A stretch of DNA of 64,000 bases from Gemmatimonadaceae bacterium (GCA_019637445.1 JAHBVS010000002.1:124001-188000), one strand, 5' to 3'. Counted from the stretch's first letter, positions 24,725-35,202 are shown. Notes: a model not told the origin generated them from the letters alone. Program-made: numbers and translations.

Positions 24725-24736
24725 GATTTATGTCAA
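24718..24736 (-). promoter_or_regulatory. Palindromic operator candidate at the paaX start
   Basis: Perfect 7-bp inverted repeat TTGACAT-5 nt-ATGTCAA that covers the first codon of the paaX-type gene and the bases just upstream. On the minus strand its distal half supplies TTGACA, a -35-like hexamer. The layout suits autorepression by the encoded regulator. No other feature is seen between it and 24810. Confidence 0.5.
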
Positions 24737-24809
24737 GTATATCTGCCGGACTGCGCCCCCGCAAGGCTGTGCAGCGACCCGACCACCGGTCACGCCGGCC
24801 CCGCACAGA

Positions 24810-25605
24810 CTATAGCGGGATAGGACGTGCAATCGGGGTCGGTCGAGTACACCGTCCGATCGCCGACCGCGCGAGCACCGATGAACGGGTTGCGGCGGGG
24901 CGTCGGGGCCGTGCTCGGGGGGCGCGGGAGGCTGCCGTCGCTTGGCGCGCGGCGCCCAGTCCGGACGGTCTTCGGGTCGAGGAGGAACACCGCGCGCCGC
25001 AAGGTGCGGCCGTGGACGCGCGTGCGCGGAGGTGCGTGAGGATCCGGTCGATCACCGACGCCTGCGTGATGAAGGCGACGATCCGCATCGTGCCGTGGCA
25101 GGATGGGCACGCGAGGGGGGCGACTTTACAGATCTGGCGCGAGTCGTCCCGCGGGCACGATCGGCGGCGGCACCGCCATGGCCGTGGACTCCGCCTGCCG
25201 TCGCATCCCGCGCGGGCGGCTGGCAGACCAGCCGTAGCAGCGCGTGGTGACGTGCCCCTTCTCAGGGGTGTGGACCAGCTCCCGGGCCAGGAACTCCAGC
25301 GGGTCCACGGTCTCGGTCCCCGCCGTTGGCCCCTCCGACTTGTCGGAGCGATACGCCGCCGCCTGCGCGGTGTCGAACAGATCCAGGCTGAAGCGCCGGA
25401 GCACGGCGCGGCGGAACGCCTCGGTCAACGGAGCGGTGTCATGCACGGCCCATGCGACGAGCGTCCCGTCGGGCCGAAAGCCGCCGTCGGTGACGAGCGG
25501 ATGGAGGTGCGGATGCCAGTTTGCCCCTTGCCGTGCGTCTTCAAGCAGGCCACGATGCCCACCGCGCGCTCCGGGACCGGGCAGCGCCGAGCATACGCCC
25601 GACTC
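24810..25605 (-). pseudogene. IS91-family transposase remnant
   Basis: Pieces of one transposase in several minus-strand frames: VACLKTHG near 25560, then (shifted) NWHPHLHPLVTDGGFRPDG and AWAVHDTAPLTEAFRRAVL, then YRSDKSEGPTAGTETVDP and HVTTRCYGWSASRPRGMRRQ (25126-25446), then (shifted again) MRIVAFITQASVIDRILTHL near 25050. The N-terminal zinc-finger half is missing, an internal segment after DLFDTAQAA is deleted, and at least two frameshifts are needed. The catalytic HPHLH-type region is present but out of frame, so the gene is dead. Confidence 0.8.
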
Positions 25606-25780
25606 GGGTGCGGCCCGTCATCGTTCCGTTGCGCGGCGGGCCCTCTGGTCGCAACGTTCGCGAGGCGCCGGAATGGCGATGATTGCTGCAGACGGGCGTC
25701 TATGGAAGCGCGCTGCGCGCGCATGTTATTGGAGCGCCCGCTGCAGAAGCTGACGCCTTGCGGGCCGTCCACACATCTCC

Positions 25781-26341
25781 ATGAGAACACAGTACTATAC
25801 GGCTGCGAGCCTTGATGGGTTCCTCGCCACCGATGACCACTCGATCGACTGGCTGTTCCCGCTCGCCGACTTGAATGCCACCGGCTACCCGGAGTTCTTC
25901 GCTCAGGTCGGTGCGCTGGCCATGGGATCCGCCACCTACGAGTGGATTCTGCGGAATGTCGCCACGGTTGCCGCGCAGACGGGCTCACGCTGGCCCTACA
26001 CCCAGCCGACGTGGGTCTATACCACTCGCCGGCTTCCTACGGTCCCGGGCGCTGACCTCCGCTTTGTGCAGGGACCGGTCCCGCCCGTGCATGCCGCGAT
26101 GGTCGCTGCGGCGGGTCAACGCAATCGCTGGGTCGTTGGTGGCGGTGAACTCGCGGGCCAGTTCTACGATGCGGGCCTGCTGGACGAGCTCATCATCCAG
26201 GTCGGTTCCGTCACGCTCGGGCGCGGCAAGCCGCTGTTCCCTCGGCAGGTGCTGAGTCCCACACTCCGGCTCCGTGGCGCCCGCATGATTGGCGAAGGAA
26301 TGGCGGAGTTGCGATACTCGGTCGAGTGCTCACCTCGGTGA
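25781..26341 (+). CDS. Dihydrofolate reductase / RibD C-terminal-like protein
   Basis: 186 residues with the RibD-C fold: MRTQYYTAASLDGFLATDDHSIDWL at the start, the ALAMGSATYEWIL loop (about residues 45-57), PTWVYTTRRLP, and the cofactor-binding RWVVGGGELAGQFYDAGLLDELIIQVGSVTLGRGKPLF. Likely NADPH-dependent reductase of unknown substrate; members of this group are frequent on mobile regions. It starts 175 nt after the IS91 remnant; 25606-25780 holds nothing recognisable. Confidence 0.85.
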   Translation: MRTQYYTAASLDGFLATDDHSIDWLFPLADLNATGYPEFFAQVGALAMGSATYEWILRNVATVAAQTGSRWPYTQPTWVYTTRRLPTVPGADLRFVQGPVPPVHAAMVAAAGQRNRWVVGGGELAGQFYDAGLLDELIIQVGSVTLGRGKPLFPRQVLSPTLRLRGARMIGEGMAELRYSVECSPR

Positions 26342-26385
26342 GTGCCGCATTACGACTTTGACGCCATGGATTACCGCGAGACGCA

Positions 26386-26955
26386 ATGAAACTACTTTGG
26401 CCACCCCGCCCGCTTGGACTGGGAACGCCGCTTGGGCTCGCCGCACCGTCCGGTCGCACGCGGCCAGATCTGCTCCGAGACCTGCGCCTCGTTCCGGTGT
26501 TCGGCATTTTCACTGCGCTACTGATCGTCGCCGTTGACGTCCTGCTGTTCTACGGGGCCACGATTGGCCGCATGCCCTCGCTCGACGATCATCCCGCGGT
26601 TGTATCCCGCGTCTTCGTGTCACTGTTCGGAGGCGTGCTTGAAGAAGTGATGTTTCGCCTCATGCTCGCCACGTTCATTGCGTGGTTGGCATATCTCGCG
26701 CTCTCTCGCGTCGTGGAGAAGCCGAAAGAGTAGGCGCAGTGGTGTGGCACTCTCGCGGCGGCGGCGATCACCGGCCTGTGGTGGCACCTCAGCAGTATGG
26801 ATGATCCGTTCACCGTTGCGCGCGTGCTGACCGTGAACATGATTGCCGGCGTCATGTATGGCTGGCTCTACTGGTCCAGAGGGCTCGAGGTCTCAGTGAT
26901 GACCCATACGGTCGTTTATCTTTGCCTCTACATCGCAGTCCCGGCACTTCGCTGA
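26386..26955 (+). pseudogene. CPBP-family intramembrane protease interrupted by in-frame TAG
   Basis: The first frame (115 residues) has a membrane segment and the CPBP motif 1 as EEVMFR (residues 86-91). A TAG stop stands at 26731-26733. The same frame then continues for 73 more codons with LAAAAITGLWWHL (motif 2-like, His) and VSVMTHTVVYLCLYIAVPALR (motif 3-like, His), ending at 26955. The product without readthrough lacks two of the conserved motifs. It is a pseudogene, or an amber readthrough case. CPBP proteases process CAAX-like proteins or confer bacteriocin immunity. Confidence 0.7.
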
Positions 26956-27093
26956 CGCTGACAGGCTCGCAGTGCAGTCGCCCGTAGCTGGAGAGAACTC
27001 GTATCGCAGTTCGATCGCGTGGTGGGGTGATGTTCACCCGATTTAGTGGACACCGCAACGGTCCAGAGAGAGCTTCTGGACAGGAGGTGATCC

Positions 27094-27387
27094 ATGCGGA
27101 AGAAGCAGCCGAAGGCGTACAGCCTGGAGTTCCGGGAGGAGGCGCTGCGACGGGTGCTGGAGGGCTCGACCCCGATCCGGGCGCTCGCGCAGGAGCTGGG
27201 CGTGCACGTGGAGACGCTCCGCAATTGGCGCCGCGACGCGCGGGTGGCGGGGTATGCGGAGCCGGACCAGCGTCCCAAGACGTTGGCGGAGGAGAACCGC
27301 GAGCTGCGGCGCGAGAACGCGCGCTTGAAGGAGGAGCGCGACATCCTAAAAAAAGCGACGGCCTTCTTCGCCAGGGATGCCCGCTGA
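27094..27387 (+). CDS. IS3-family transposase OrfA
   Basis: 97 residues. A helix-turn-helix at the start (SLEFREEALRRVLEGSTPIRALAQELGVH... ETLRNWRR) and a C-terminal leucine-zipper-like coiled coil (TLAEENRELRRENARLKEERDILKKA) are typical of IS3 OrfA. AGGAGG lies 5 nt before the ATG. The frame crosses the A7 run at 27348, where OrfAB fusion would form by a -1 shift. Confidence 0.88.
   Translation: MRKKQPKAYSLEFREEALRRVLEGSTPIRALAQELGVHVETLRNWRRDARVAGYAEPDQRPKTLAEENRELRRENARLKEERDILKKATAFFARDAR
27348..27354 (+). other. Putative -1 frameshift site for OrfAB
   Basis: Seven A residues read in the OrfA frame as the heptamer A AAA AAA, a slippery sequence. A -1 slip leads into the frame that encodes KYAFIRAHARTWRV, the standard N-terminus of IS3 OrfB. 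Confidence 0.6.
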
Positions 27388-28252
27388 AGTATGCGTTCAT
27401 CCGCGCGCACGCCCGCACGTGGCGCGTAAGCACGCTGTGCCGCGTGCTCGGGGTGTCGAGGGCCGGCTCAAGTGGCGGGCGGAGCCGTTCAGCAAGCGCC
27501 GACAGTCGGACGCGGCGCTGCTAGTGCACGTGCGGAAGCACTTTTACCGACTGCGCCGGCGCTACGGCAGCCCACGGCTCTGCCGCGAGCTCCGGGCAGA
27601 GGGCCACGTGTGCAGCGAGAAGCGCGTGGCGCGGCTGATGCGGCTCGCGGGGCTGCGGGCGAAAGGCGCGCACCGCTTCGTGGTGACGACGAACTCCGAG
27701 CACACGCAGCCCGTCGCGCCCAACCGGCTCGGCCGGCGTTTCGCGGTCGGCACCCGGACGGACCTCAATCGCCGCTGGGCGGCCGACATCACCTACATCC
27801 CCACGCACCAAGGATGGCTCTACCTGGCCGTGATCCTCGACGTGGCGTCCCGCCGCGTCGTCGGCTGGGCGACGAGCGTCCGGCTCGATCAGGAGCTGGT
27901 GCTCGCGGCGCTCAAGATGGCGCGCTGGCGCCGCGGGGCCTGCGGCGCGCTGCACCACTCCGACCGGGGATCGCAGTACGCGAGCGCGGCCTACCAGCGG
28001 GCGCTCCGGGACGGCGGCATGGTCTGCAGCATGAGTCGGACGGGCGACTGCTGGGACAACGCGGTGGTGGAGAGCTTCTTCGCGACGCTGACGAAGGAGC
28101 TGCTCGATGACGGCGTATTCGAGACGCGCGAGGACGCGCGCCACGAGCTTGGCACCTTCATCGAGGCGTGGTACAATCGGGAGCGGCGACACTCGTCACT
28201 GGGCTTCCGCTCGCCGGTCGAGTACGAAACGCAGGTCTGTCGGGCAGGCTAA
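27377..28252 (+). pseudogene. IS3-family transposase OrfB, frameshifted
   Basis: The body (from about 27468) is a normal integrase core with Asp137 (WAADITYIPT), Asp196 (HHSDRGSQYAS) and Glu232 (VVESFF), with 35 residues between the last two (DD35E), ending RRHSSLGFRSPVEYE. However, the usual OrfB N-terminus (KYAFIRAHARTW...GVSRAG) lies in another frame, 27354 to about 27467, so one base appears lost near 27465. The listed frame starts with an unrelated Arg/His-rich stretch. Alternatively translation starts internally and the enzyme is shortened. Confidence 0.7.
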
Positions 28253-28281
28253 CATGGGTGTCCACGGGAGCGGGTGAACTC

Positions 28282-29571
28282 CAGAATATCACTTACGACG
28301 CCTCCGGCAACGTTGCGACTCAGAAGAGCATTCGACGCGTCTGGACCCCAGTCATGTGCGAGGATACGTTCTCGCGTGCGACTGGCGGCCATCTCTGGAC
28401 CTGGAACTTCTACGATGCGAACGAGAAGCCCCGACGGGTCCAGCAGTATCGGGTTGTCAATGACACTGTTGGTGGCGTAGCGCAGACGCACGACTATTGG
28501 TATGACGCGCTGGGGCGTCGGGTGCTGGCGCACACGTACGCAGACACGCTTGGTTGCGGTGATCCTCCGACCACCAGCCCGCATCCTGAGGCGTGCCAGC
28601 AGTCGCTGACGCGCGCCGCGTGGGACGGTGACTTCCTTCTCTGGGAGTCGCGGCGGCCTGCGGCCTGGAATCTGTCGCCAGCAACGCTAGACGTTTCTCC
28701 CTCGAACGATGCGTGGTACGGCCAGCGACGGAACATGCAGGCGGGCGCCATCGACGTGCCTCTGCTGGTCTGGAACGGCAGCGGGGTCGGGCTCTCGATC
28801 ATTCGAAACTGGCGCGGGAACGCAGCAGGCGAGATCCAGATCTCGGGAACGACACTCGGCTACGAACCCGTTTGGCCAGCTGCGCAGGTCGACATTCGGC
28901 ACGCTCCAGATGCGAGGACCAGCCCCCCACAGACCAACAGCTGGTGGGGGAGCCTCGTGAGCGATCAGGCTGATGCCACGGGGCTGCTCTATCGCCGAAA
29001 TCGATACTACGATCCGCAGACGGGTCGATTCACGCAGGAGGACCCGATCGGGCTCGCGGGCGGGCTGAATCTGTACGGATATGGGGATGGCGACCCCGTC
29101 AACTCGGGCGATCCGTTTGGGCTATGTCCAGACTGCCTCTTCGATGTTGCCATGATCGTCGCAGGAATCGCCGACATCAAGAAGAACGGGCTAGGGATCG
29201 GGAACGGTCTCGCACTCGCGATCGACGTCGTCGCAGCGGTCGTTCCGATGGTTCCGGCGGTCGCCGGGGCAGGAATGCGCAACGCACGTGTCGCGGCGGC
29301 GGTGCGGCGCGGCAACCAAGCGCATGACGCTTACTTCGCGGAGAAGACTGCCGAGGGAGGCTGGAACGTCAACAAGACCCTTGGGAAGGAACGCTTGAGA
29401 CCTGATGCGTGGAAACGCGACGGCAACCACATTATCGTTGAGGACCTCAAACCCAACACCGAGAGCGGACGGCGGGCGGCAGCCGCGTCAGCGAGGAAGT
29501 ACGAGCGCGCCGCTGCGCAGCAGTGCCCGGAATGCACGTACGAGTTTCGTGCCAAGTACTATGACCCTTGA
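28282..29571 (+). CDS. Truncated Rhs protein with C-terminal nuclease-like toxin domain
   Basis: Only the 3' part of an Rhs gene remains; the frame enters from the IS3 end with no natural start (first internal ATG 28354). It holds YD repeats (ITYDASGNV, YWYDALGRRV) and the Rhs core hallmark GLLYRRNRYYDPQTGRF...DPIGLAGGLNLYGYGDGDPVN, closing at DPFGL (29111-29125). The variable tip of about 147 residues has a hydrophobic stretch, then RPD (29398-29406) and EDLK (29440-29451), a pattern like PD-(D/E)xK nucleases. Likely a displaced polymorphic toxin tip. Confidence 0.7.
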   Translation, partial: QNITYDASGNVATQKSIRRVWTPVMCEDTFSRATGGHLWTWNFYDANEKPRRVQQYRVVNDTVGGVAQTHDYWYDALGRRVLAHTYADTLGCGDPPTTSPHPEACQQSLTRAAWDGDFLLWESRRPAAWNLSPATLDVSPSNDAWYGQRRNMQAGAIDVPLLVWNGSGVGLSIIRNWRGNAAGEIQISGTTLGYEPVWPAAQVDIRHAPDARTSPPQTNSWWGSLVSDQADATGLLYRRNRYYDPQTGRFTQEDPIGLAGGLNLYGYGDGDPVNSGDPFGLCPDCLFDVAMIVAGIADIKKNGLGIGNGLALAIDVVAAVVPMVPAVAGAGMRNARVAAAVRRGNQAHDAYFAEKTAEGGWNVNKTLGKERLRPDAWKRDGNHIIVEDLKPNTESGRRAAAASARKYERAAAQQCPECTYEFRAKYYDP

Positions 29572-29577
29572 TCGCCG

Positions 29578-30402
29578 ATGCTAGCCTCCATCATCTATCA
29601 CTCAACAGATTTTTCGGAGCGTTCCACTCATCTCGCTGGCCTGATACAGAGTCTGAGCGCTGCATCTGGTCGCCGGACGGTCGTTGGGTGCAAACATGTG
29701 CGGCGCGAGTCGACCCGTCCGTCGCGACGAGTTCGCCTAACTACCGAAATCGAGCGGACTCTGATTGCGGATGCAGCTGCTGGCGAACTGTCAGCCGTAA
29801 TGCTGGATTTTGAGGGCGATGCGTTGGAAGGTTCTCGCCTTGAAGTGGATCTCTGGTTGTCGACCGCCGTAACGTCTCGGCGTGCGGCCTATCCGTTCGA
29901 GGTCAAGCTGATACTTCGGCCGGGCGACGGGACGCGTGCGCTCGGCAGTTTTTCGACGATCACGATCGAATGCTTCGCCCAGCTTCGCGCATCCTACGGC
30001 TTCATTCATCGCGCGAGAACGTACGCGGAGGCTCAGATGGAGTTGGACGCGATTCCCTCATCGTTGCTAGGCAGTGAACCTTCGGACGACGAGCGAGAGC
30101 ACTGGGCCTGGCTTGGGTTCTGGCAGCGTTATCGCCATGAGGTTGGCGACTACGTTCGAACTGCGTACTTGGGCAACCTTCTGGGTTCTGCGCTGGTTGA
30201 CCGACTAGGCGGCTTGTCCACGCTGCAGGCTGAGGCCCCGGCGGCGGTTATCGAGGCCATTCCGTCGGGAGGTGTGTACTTGCAGGCTGAAGTCGAGGGA
30301 GACTGGGTTTCGAGAGACTCGATCGATTCTCTCGCGAGGTATCTGCGCCACGTCTCGCTGGAGGCACAGCACCCTGAGTTCGCGCCGACCCGCGGATCGT
30401 AG
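29578..30402 (+). CDS. Candidate immunity protein for the adjacent Rhs toxin
   Basis: 274 residues of unknown family, predicted soluble, no signal or membrane segment. It starts 6 nt after the Rhs stop, the place where an immunity gene is expected, and is followed by a strong terminator. Charged and aromatic residues are frequent (EHWAWLGFWQRYRHEVGDYV). Codon use is visibly less GC-biased than in the flanking housekeeping genes, fitting recent acquisition. The immunity role is inferred from position only. Confidence 0.55.
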   Translation: MLASIIYHSTDFSERSTHLAGLIQSLSAASGRRTVVGCKHVRRESTRPSRRVRLTTEIERTLIADAAAGELSAVMLDFEGDALEGSRLEVDLWLSTAVTSRRAAYPFEVKLILRPGDGTRALGSFSTITIECFAQLRASYGFIHRARTYAEAQMELDAIPSSLLGSEPSDDEREHWAWLGFWQRYRHEVGDYVRTAYLGNLLGSALVDRLGGLSTLQAEAPAAVIEAIPSGGVYLQAEVEGDWVSRDSIDSLARYLRHVSLEAQHPEFAPTRGS

Positions 30403-30564
30403 CGAGGCGGGTTTCCTTCGGGGCTGCGACCGATTTCGATGGCCGCGTCCCGATTGCGCGTGGCCTACGTGTCGAGGGCCTCGTGCTCATTGGCGAACAG
30501 TGAGCGCCGATCCGGGGTACTCAGACCTTGGTTGCCTCCGACGGCACTCTCCGTAGATTTCTTC

Positions 30565-30592
30565 AACGCCCCGCCTGCCGGGGCGTTTTTTT
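30565..30592 (+). terminator. Intrinsic terminator upstream of purA
   Basis: 9-bp stem AACGCCCCG/CGGGGCGTT around a 5-nt loop (30574-30578), directly followed by seven T. It ends the Rhs/immunity unit and marks the right border of the accessory region; purA starts 66 nt later. It is the clearest intrinsic terminator in the window. Confidence 0.88.
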
Positions 30593-30658
30593 GTGGTTTT
30601 TCGCCGCCCCTCCACTGGGCCGGCCGCGCGCCCCCCTCGCCGCCCTCGCAGACCAAGA

Positions 30659-31924
<1,266 letters not shown>

Positions 31925-31939
<15 letters not shown>

Positions 31940-31985
31940 GCGACACCGGCTCCGCCTGCATCATCGGGCTGTGAGCAGCACCGGC
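31925..31985 (+). repeat. Direct duplication of the purA stop / ypdA start junction
   Basis: 26-nt copies at 31925-31950 and 31960-31985 with 24 identical positions, period 35. Copy 1 carries the purA stop; copy 2 carries the GTG start of the next gene. A 12-codon mini-frame (31936-31974) between them repeats the purA C-terminal residues IIGL. Confidence 0.75.
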
Positions 31986-32993
31986 CCCGACCGCGCGGTG
32001 CTGCACGCCGTGAAGGACGCCGGCCCGCTGCCGGTGGCCGTGGTCGGGGCAGGGCCCTGTGGTCTCGCGGCGGCCGCGGCCATCGAGAAGATCGGCATTC
32101 CGGCCGTGGTGTTTGACCGCGGCTGCGTGGTGAGTTCGATCGCCTCGTACCCGTCGTTCATCACTTTCTTCTCCACCGCCGAGAAGATTGCGATCGCCGA
32201 TGTGCCCTTCGCGCTGGCCGGCGAGAAGCCGACGCGTCGCGACGCCCTCGCCTATTATCGCGGCGTGGTGAATCATCTCGGCCTTCGGGTGCGGCAGTAC
32301 GAGCCGGTGGTGCACATCCGTCGAGAGGGCGATGGCTTCCTCCTGCACTCCAAGCCGCGCGGCAGCGAAATCGTCTCCACCCACGCCCGCGCCGTGGTCC
32401 TCGCCACCGGCTACTTCGGGACGCCCAATCTCCTCAAGGTCCCGGGAGAGGAACTGCCGCACGTGACGCACCTCTACCGCGAGGGCCACGAGGCCTTCCA
32501 GCGCGAGGCCATCGTCGTCGGCGGCGGCAACTCAGCGGCCGAGGCGGCGCTGGATCTGTATCGCCACGGCGCGCGCGTGACACTGGTGCATTTCGGGCCG
32601 ACCTTCGACAAGAACATCAAGCCCTGGGTGCTGCCCGATCTTGAGAACCGGATGAAGGACGGCAGCATCGCGGTGCGTTGGAACACGCGCGTGACGGCCA
32701 TCGAGCCTGGGCGCGTGCACGTCGAGGGGCCGGACGGGGAAGGGATCCTACCGGGCCAACACGTCTATCTGATGACCGGATTCACGCCCGACTCGGAGTT
32801 GCTGCGTGAGCTCGGTGTGCGGATCGATGACAAGACAGGCATCCCCAAGCACGACCCGTCGACGATGGAAACCAATGTGAAGGGCGTGTTCCTGGCCGGT
32901 GTGCTGGCCAGCGGCTACGACGCCAACAAGGTGTTCATCGAGAACGGGCGAGGGCACGGGGCGCAGATTGCTGCGGCGCTCGCGGCAGGGTGA
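31971..32993 (+). CDS. ypdA: YpdA-like FAD/NAD(P)-binding reductase
   Basis: 340 residues with two Rossmann motifs, VVGAGPCGLAAA (about residues 24-35) for FAD and VVGGGNSAAEAAL (about residues 180-192) for NAD(P)H. There is no CxxC active site, which separates it from thioredoxin reductases and fits the YpdA (Bdr) group proposed as bacillithiol disulfide reductases. [25 protein letters not shown] near the end is typical of that group. GTG start. Its 3' end overlaps the convergent kinase gene by 59 nt. Confidence 0.85.
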   Translation: MSSTGPDRAVLHAVKDAGPLPVAVVGAGPCGLAAAAAIEKIGIPAVVFDRGCVVSSIASYPSFITFFSTAEKIAIADVPFALAGEKPTRRDALAYYRGVVNHLGLRVRQYEPVVHIRREGDGFLLHSKPRGSEIVSTHARAVVLATGYFGTPNLLKVPGEELPHVTHLYREGHEAFQREAIVVGGGNSAAEAALDLYRHGARVTLVHFGPTFDKNIKPWVLPDLENRMKDGSIAVRWNTRVTAIEPGRVHVEGPDGEGILPGQHVYLMTGFTPDSELLRELGVRIDDKTGIPKHDPSTMETNVKGVFLAGVLASGYDANKVFIENGRGHGAQIAAALAAG

Positions 32994-35202
32994 ATGTGAA
33001 CACGCTGCCGCGGCCTTCGGCCGGCGCGACAGCGATGGTTCCGCCGTGGCCTTCCACGGCCAGCTTGCAGAAGGCGAGGCCGAGTCCCGAGGAGTGATAC
33101 CGCGGGTCGTGCCGGCCCGTTGCGTATTTCTCGAAGAGTCGCGGGCGTAGGTCGTCCGGAATGCCGTCGCCCTCGTCGCGGACCGAGACGGCAACGCCGT
33201 CTGCATCCTCCCGCACGTCCAGCGTGATGGTACCGCCTGCCGGCGTGTGCTTCAGCGCGTTGCTCACCAGGTTCTCGAGGACGCGCCGTACGAGGTCGGC
33301 GTCGCAGTCGACCGTAACGCGGACCGTTGACTCGCAGCGGATGCTCCGCGAGCGGTCCATCACCGCAAAGGTCCGCGCCGTCTCCCGCGCCAGTTCGCAG
33401 AGCTCCGTCGGCGTGCGGTTGATCGGCATCTGCCCCGACTCGAGCCGGCTCACGTCGAGGATCGTGTTGGCCATCCGATTCACGGCCTGCGCGGCGCCGA
33501 GCGCATCCATCACCACGCCGTCGGGCCCGTCGCCAGACTCGGCCTGCGCCATCTCCAGGTTGGCGATGATCACGGTGAGGAAACCGCGGAGGTCGTGCAC
33601 GATCATCTTCGACAGGTCGTCGCGCAGTCGCTCGAGGTCCTGCAGCTGGTGCAGCTGCTCGGCGAGCCGCTGGCGCGCCTGGTGCAGTTCCTCGGTGCGC
33701 TTGTCCACCTGCTCCTCCAGCAGTTGCTGCGTCTGGCGGCTCTCGAGCACGGCGGAGAGCATCTCGACCAGCGAGGCGAGGAGATCGCGTTCCTCCCGGA
33801 GAAACGGACCTTCGTCCGCGTCGGGCTTCTGCTCCGTGTAGGCCACCGCGACGGAGCCGCTCCGCCCAATCGCCGTGAGCGGGGCAGATTGCATCCAGGC
33901 GGTCTCGCGCCAGCCGGGCGTTGCGACCTCGACCTCGCCGAGCACAATGCGCGCTTCGGTGCACTCCGGGTACTGCCAAGCGGCGGGCATCAATGCCACC
34001 ACGTGCCCGAGCAGCTCGCGCGTATCCGACCACGCGCGCTGCGAGGTGACGGCCGTGGCGTGGAGCAGGCGCAACGCCTTCACCCGTTCGCCAAGGTCGT
34101 GCACGAGTCGCGCGCGCTCGAGCTCGGCCACGGTGCGGTCGGTGACATCGACGCTGATGCCGAGGATCTGTGTGATGTCGCCGGCAGCATTGCGAATGGG
34201 GGTCGCGGAGCTGACGATGTGTCGGGTCGCACCGTCGGCTCCCAGCGTGCGCAGCGCGATGTGCAGCGGAGCGCCGTGTCTCAGCGTGAGCTCGAATTCC
34301 GCCCAGGATTGGTCGCGGTCCTCGGGATGAATCCAGCTGCGCCATTCCGCGCGATCAAAGCTGCGGCGTTCGGTCCCAGCGATACCGCGCGCTCTGAGCG
34401 TCCGCTCATCGACGTGGAACTGGCCGGTCGCCAAGTCATAGGTCCAAATGCCGATCTCGCCGAGCTCGAGTGCGAGGTCGAGCCGCGCCTGGGTCGCGGC
34501 GCGCTCGCGGATCTCCGACTCGGCCCTGTTCAGCGCGCCCTGGAATGCGGCGGCTGCCATGCCCTGCAGTAGCAGGGAGACGCCGATGACGAGCAGCGTC
34601 TGGATCAGCACGGCCAACGGAGGCTCACTGCCGCTCGCGGGGAGAATCCAGCCCGAGAGGTGTCCGAGGGCGAACACGCCGGCGATGACGGCGCCAGCCG
34701 CTGCCGCGGCAATCGCTCCCCGCCGCTGCAGCAACACGCTGCCCATCAGCACGAAGACGATGAGATAGGCCGGCATCACCGAGTACAGCCCGCCGTTGAA
34801 CCAGGCGCGCTCCGTGACGAGGGCCAGCAGCCCCGCGATCAGCAGCCAGCTGGCCAGCGCCACGCGGCCGCTGCGGGCCACGGCGACGACCACCGCCGCG
34901 ACCACGAGGAGCACGGCCAGCGCGCTCAGGCGGCGGCCGGCGGTCTCGGGCAGCAGCAGGGCCAGGGGAACCATGGTCACCGTGGCGATCGCACAGGTGC
35001 CAACGACGACCGTGAGGAGACGCCGCAGCCGAACGCTGCTGTTGCCCGGGGGCGTGAGCCAGCCCAGCGCCCTCGCGAGAGGAGTGCTGGGCCCTGCAGG
35101 CGGAGGGGCTGGCGTGGTCGGCAAGGGAGGCGGCTTGGACCTTGTCGGGGGAGCATATCCGCGCACCGGGCAGGTCGCCAGCAGGACGTTAGATTCCCGC
35201 AT
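32935..35202 (-). CDS. Membrane sensor histidine kinase with PAS domain
   Basis: 755 residues. An N-terminal Pro-rich leader, then about six hydrophobic helices (residues 60-220), a PAS domain ([23 protein letters not shown] to [15 protein letters not shown]), a GAF-like segment, a long coiled coil ([20 protein letters not shown]), and the kinase core. The phospho-acceptor is His536 in [13 protein letters not shown]-binding boxes: [24 protein letters not shown], and [18 protein letters not shown]. No response regulator lies nearby, so it is an orphan. The substrate signal is unknown. Confidence 0.88.
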   Translation of the reverse strand: MRESNVLLATCPVRGYAPPTRSKPPPLPTTPAPPPAGPSTPLARALGWLTPPGNSSVRLRRLLTVVVGTCAIATVTMVPLALLLPETAGRRLSALAVLLVVAAVVVAVARSGRVALASWLLIAGLLALVTERAWFNGGLYSVMPAYLIVFVLMGSVLLQRRGAIAAAAAGAVIAGVFALGHLSGWILPASGSEPPLAVLIQTLLVIGVSLLLQGMAAAAFQGALNRAESEIRERAATQARLDLALELGEIGIWTYDLATGQFHVDERTLRARGIAGTERRSFDRAEWRSWIHPEDRDQSWAEFELTLRHGAPLHIALRTLGADGATRHIVSSATPIRNAAGDITQILGISVDVTDRTVAELERARLVHDLGERVKALRLLHATAVTSQRAWSDTRELLGHVVALMPAAWQYPECTEARIVLGEVEVATPGWRETAWMQSAPLTAIGRSGSVAVAYTEQKPDADEGPFLREERDLLASLVEMLSAVLESRQTQQLLEEQVDKRTEELHQARQRLAEQLHQLQDLERLRDDLSKMIVHDLRGFLTVIIANLEMAQAESGDGPDGVVMDALGAAQAVNRMANTILDVSRLESGQMPINRTPTELCELARETARTFAVMDRSRSIRCESTVRVTVDCDADLVRRVLENLVSNALKHTPAGGTITLDVREDADGVAVSVRDEGDGIPDDLRPRLFEKYATGRHDPRYHSSGLGLAFCKLAVEGHGGTIAVAPAEGRGSVFTFTLPRAPQQSAPRALARSR

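Larger units (their letters stand above)
27031..28280 (+). mobile_element. IS3-family insertion sequence (probably inactive)
   Basis: Ends are inverted: GTTCACCCG and GTGGACACC at the left (27032-27040 and 27046-27054) match GGTGTCCAC and CGGGTGAAC at the right (28257-28265 and 28271-28279), each separated by 5 nt. It contains an orfA, a shift site and an orfB that is itself frameshifted. No target duplication is obvious. Its right end abuts the truncated Rhs gene. Confidence 0.75.

Noticed and set aside
25721-25730. GTTATTGG as a third cassette end matching the GTTATGC core at 22350
   Set aside because: No RYYYAAC partner or palindrome nearby, and the sequence does not complement TTATGC. 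The third cassette's attC was not found.
28168-28281. Start of the Rhs frame inside the IS3 element
   Set aside because: These codons come from the IS end antisense to nothing Rhs-like; only the part after the right inverted repeat resembles Rhs.
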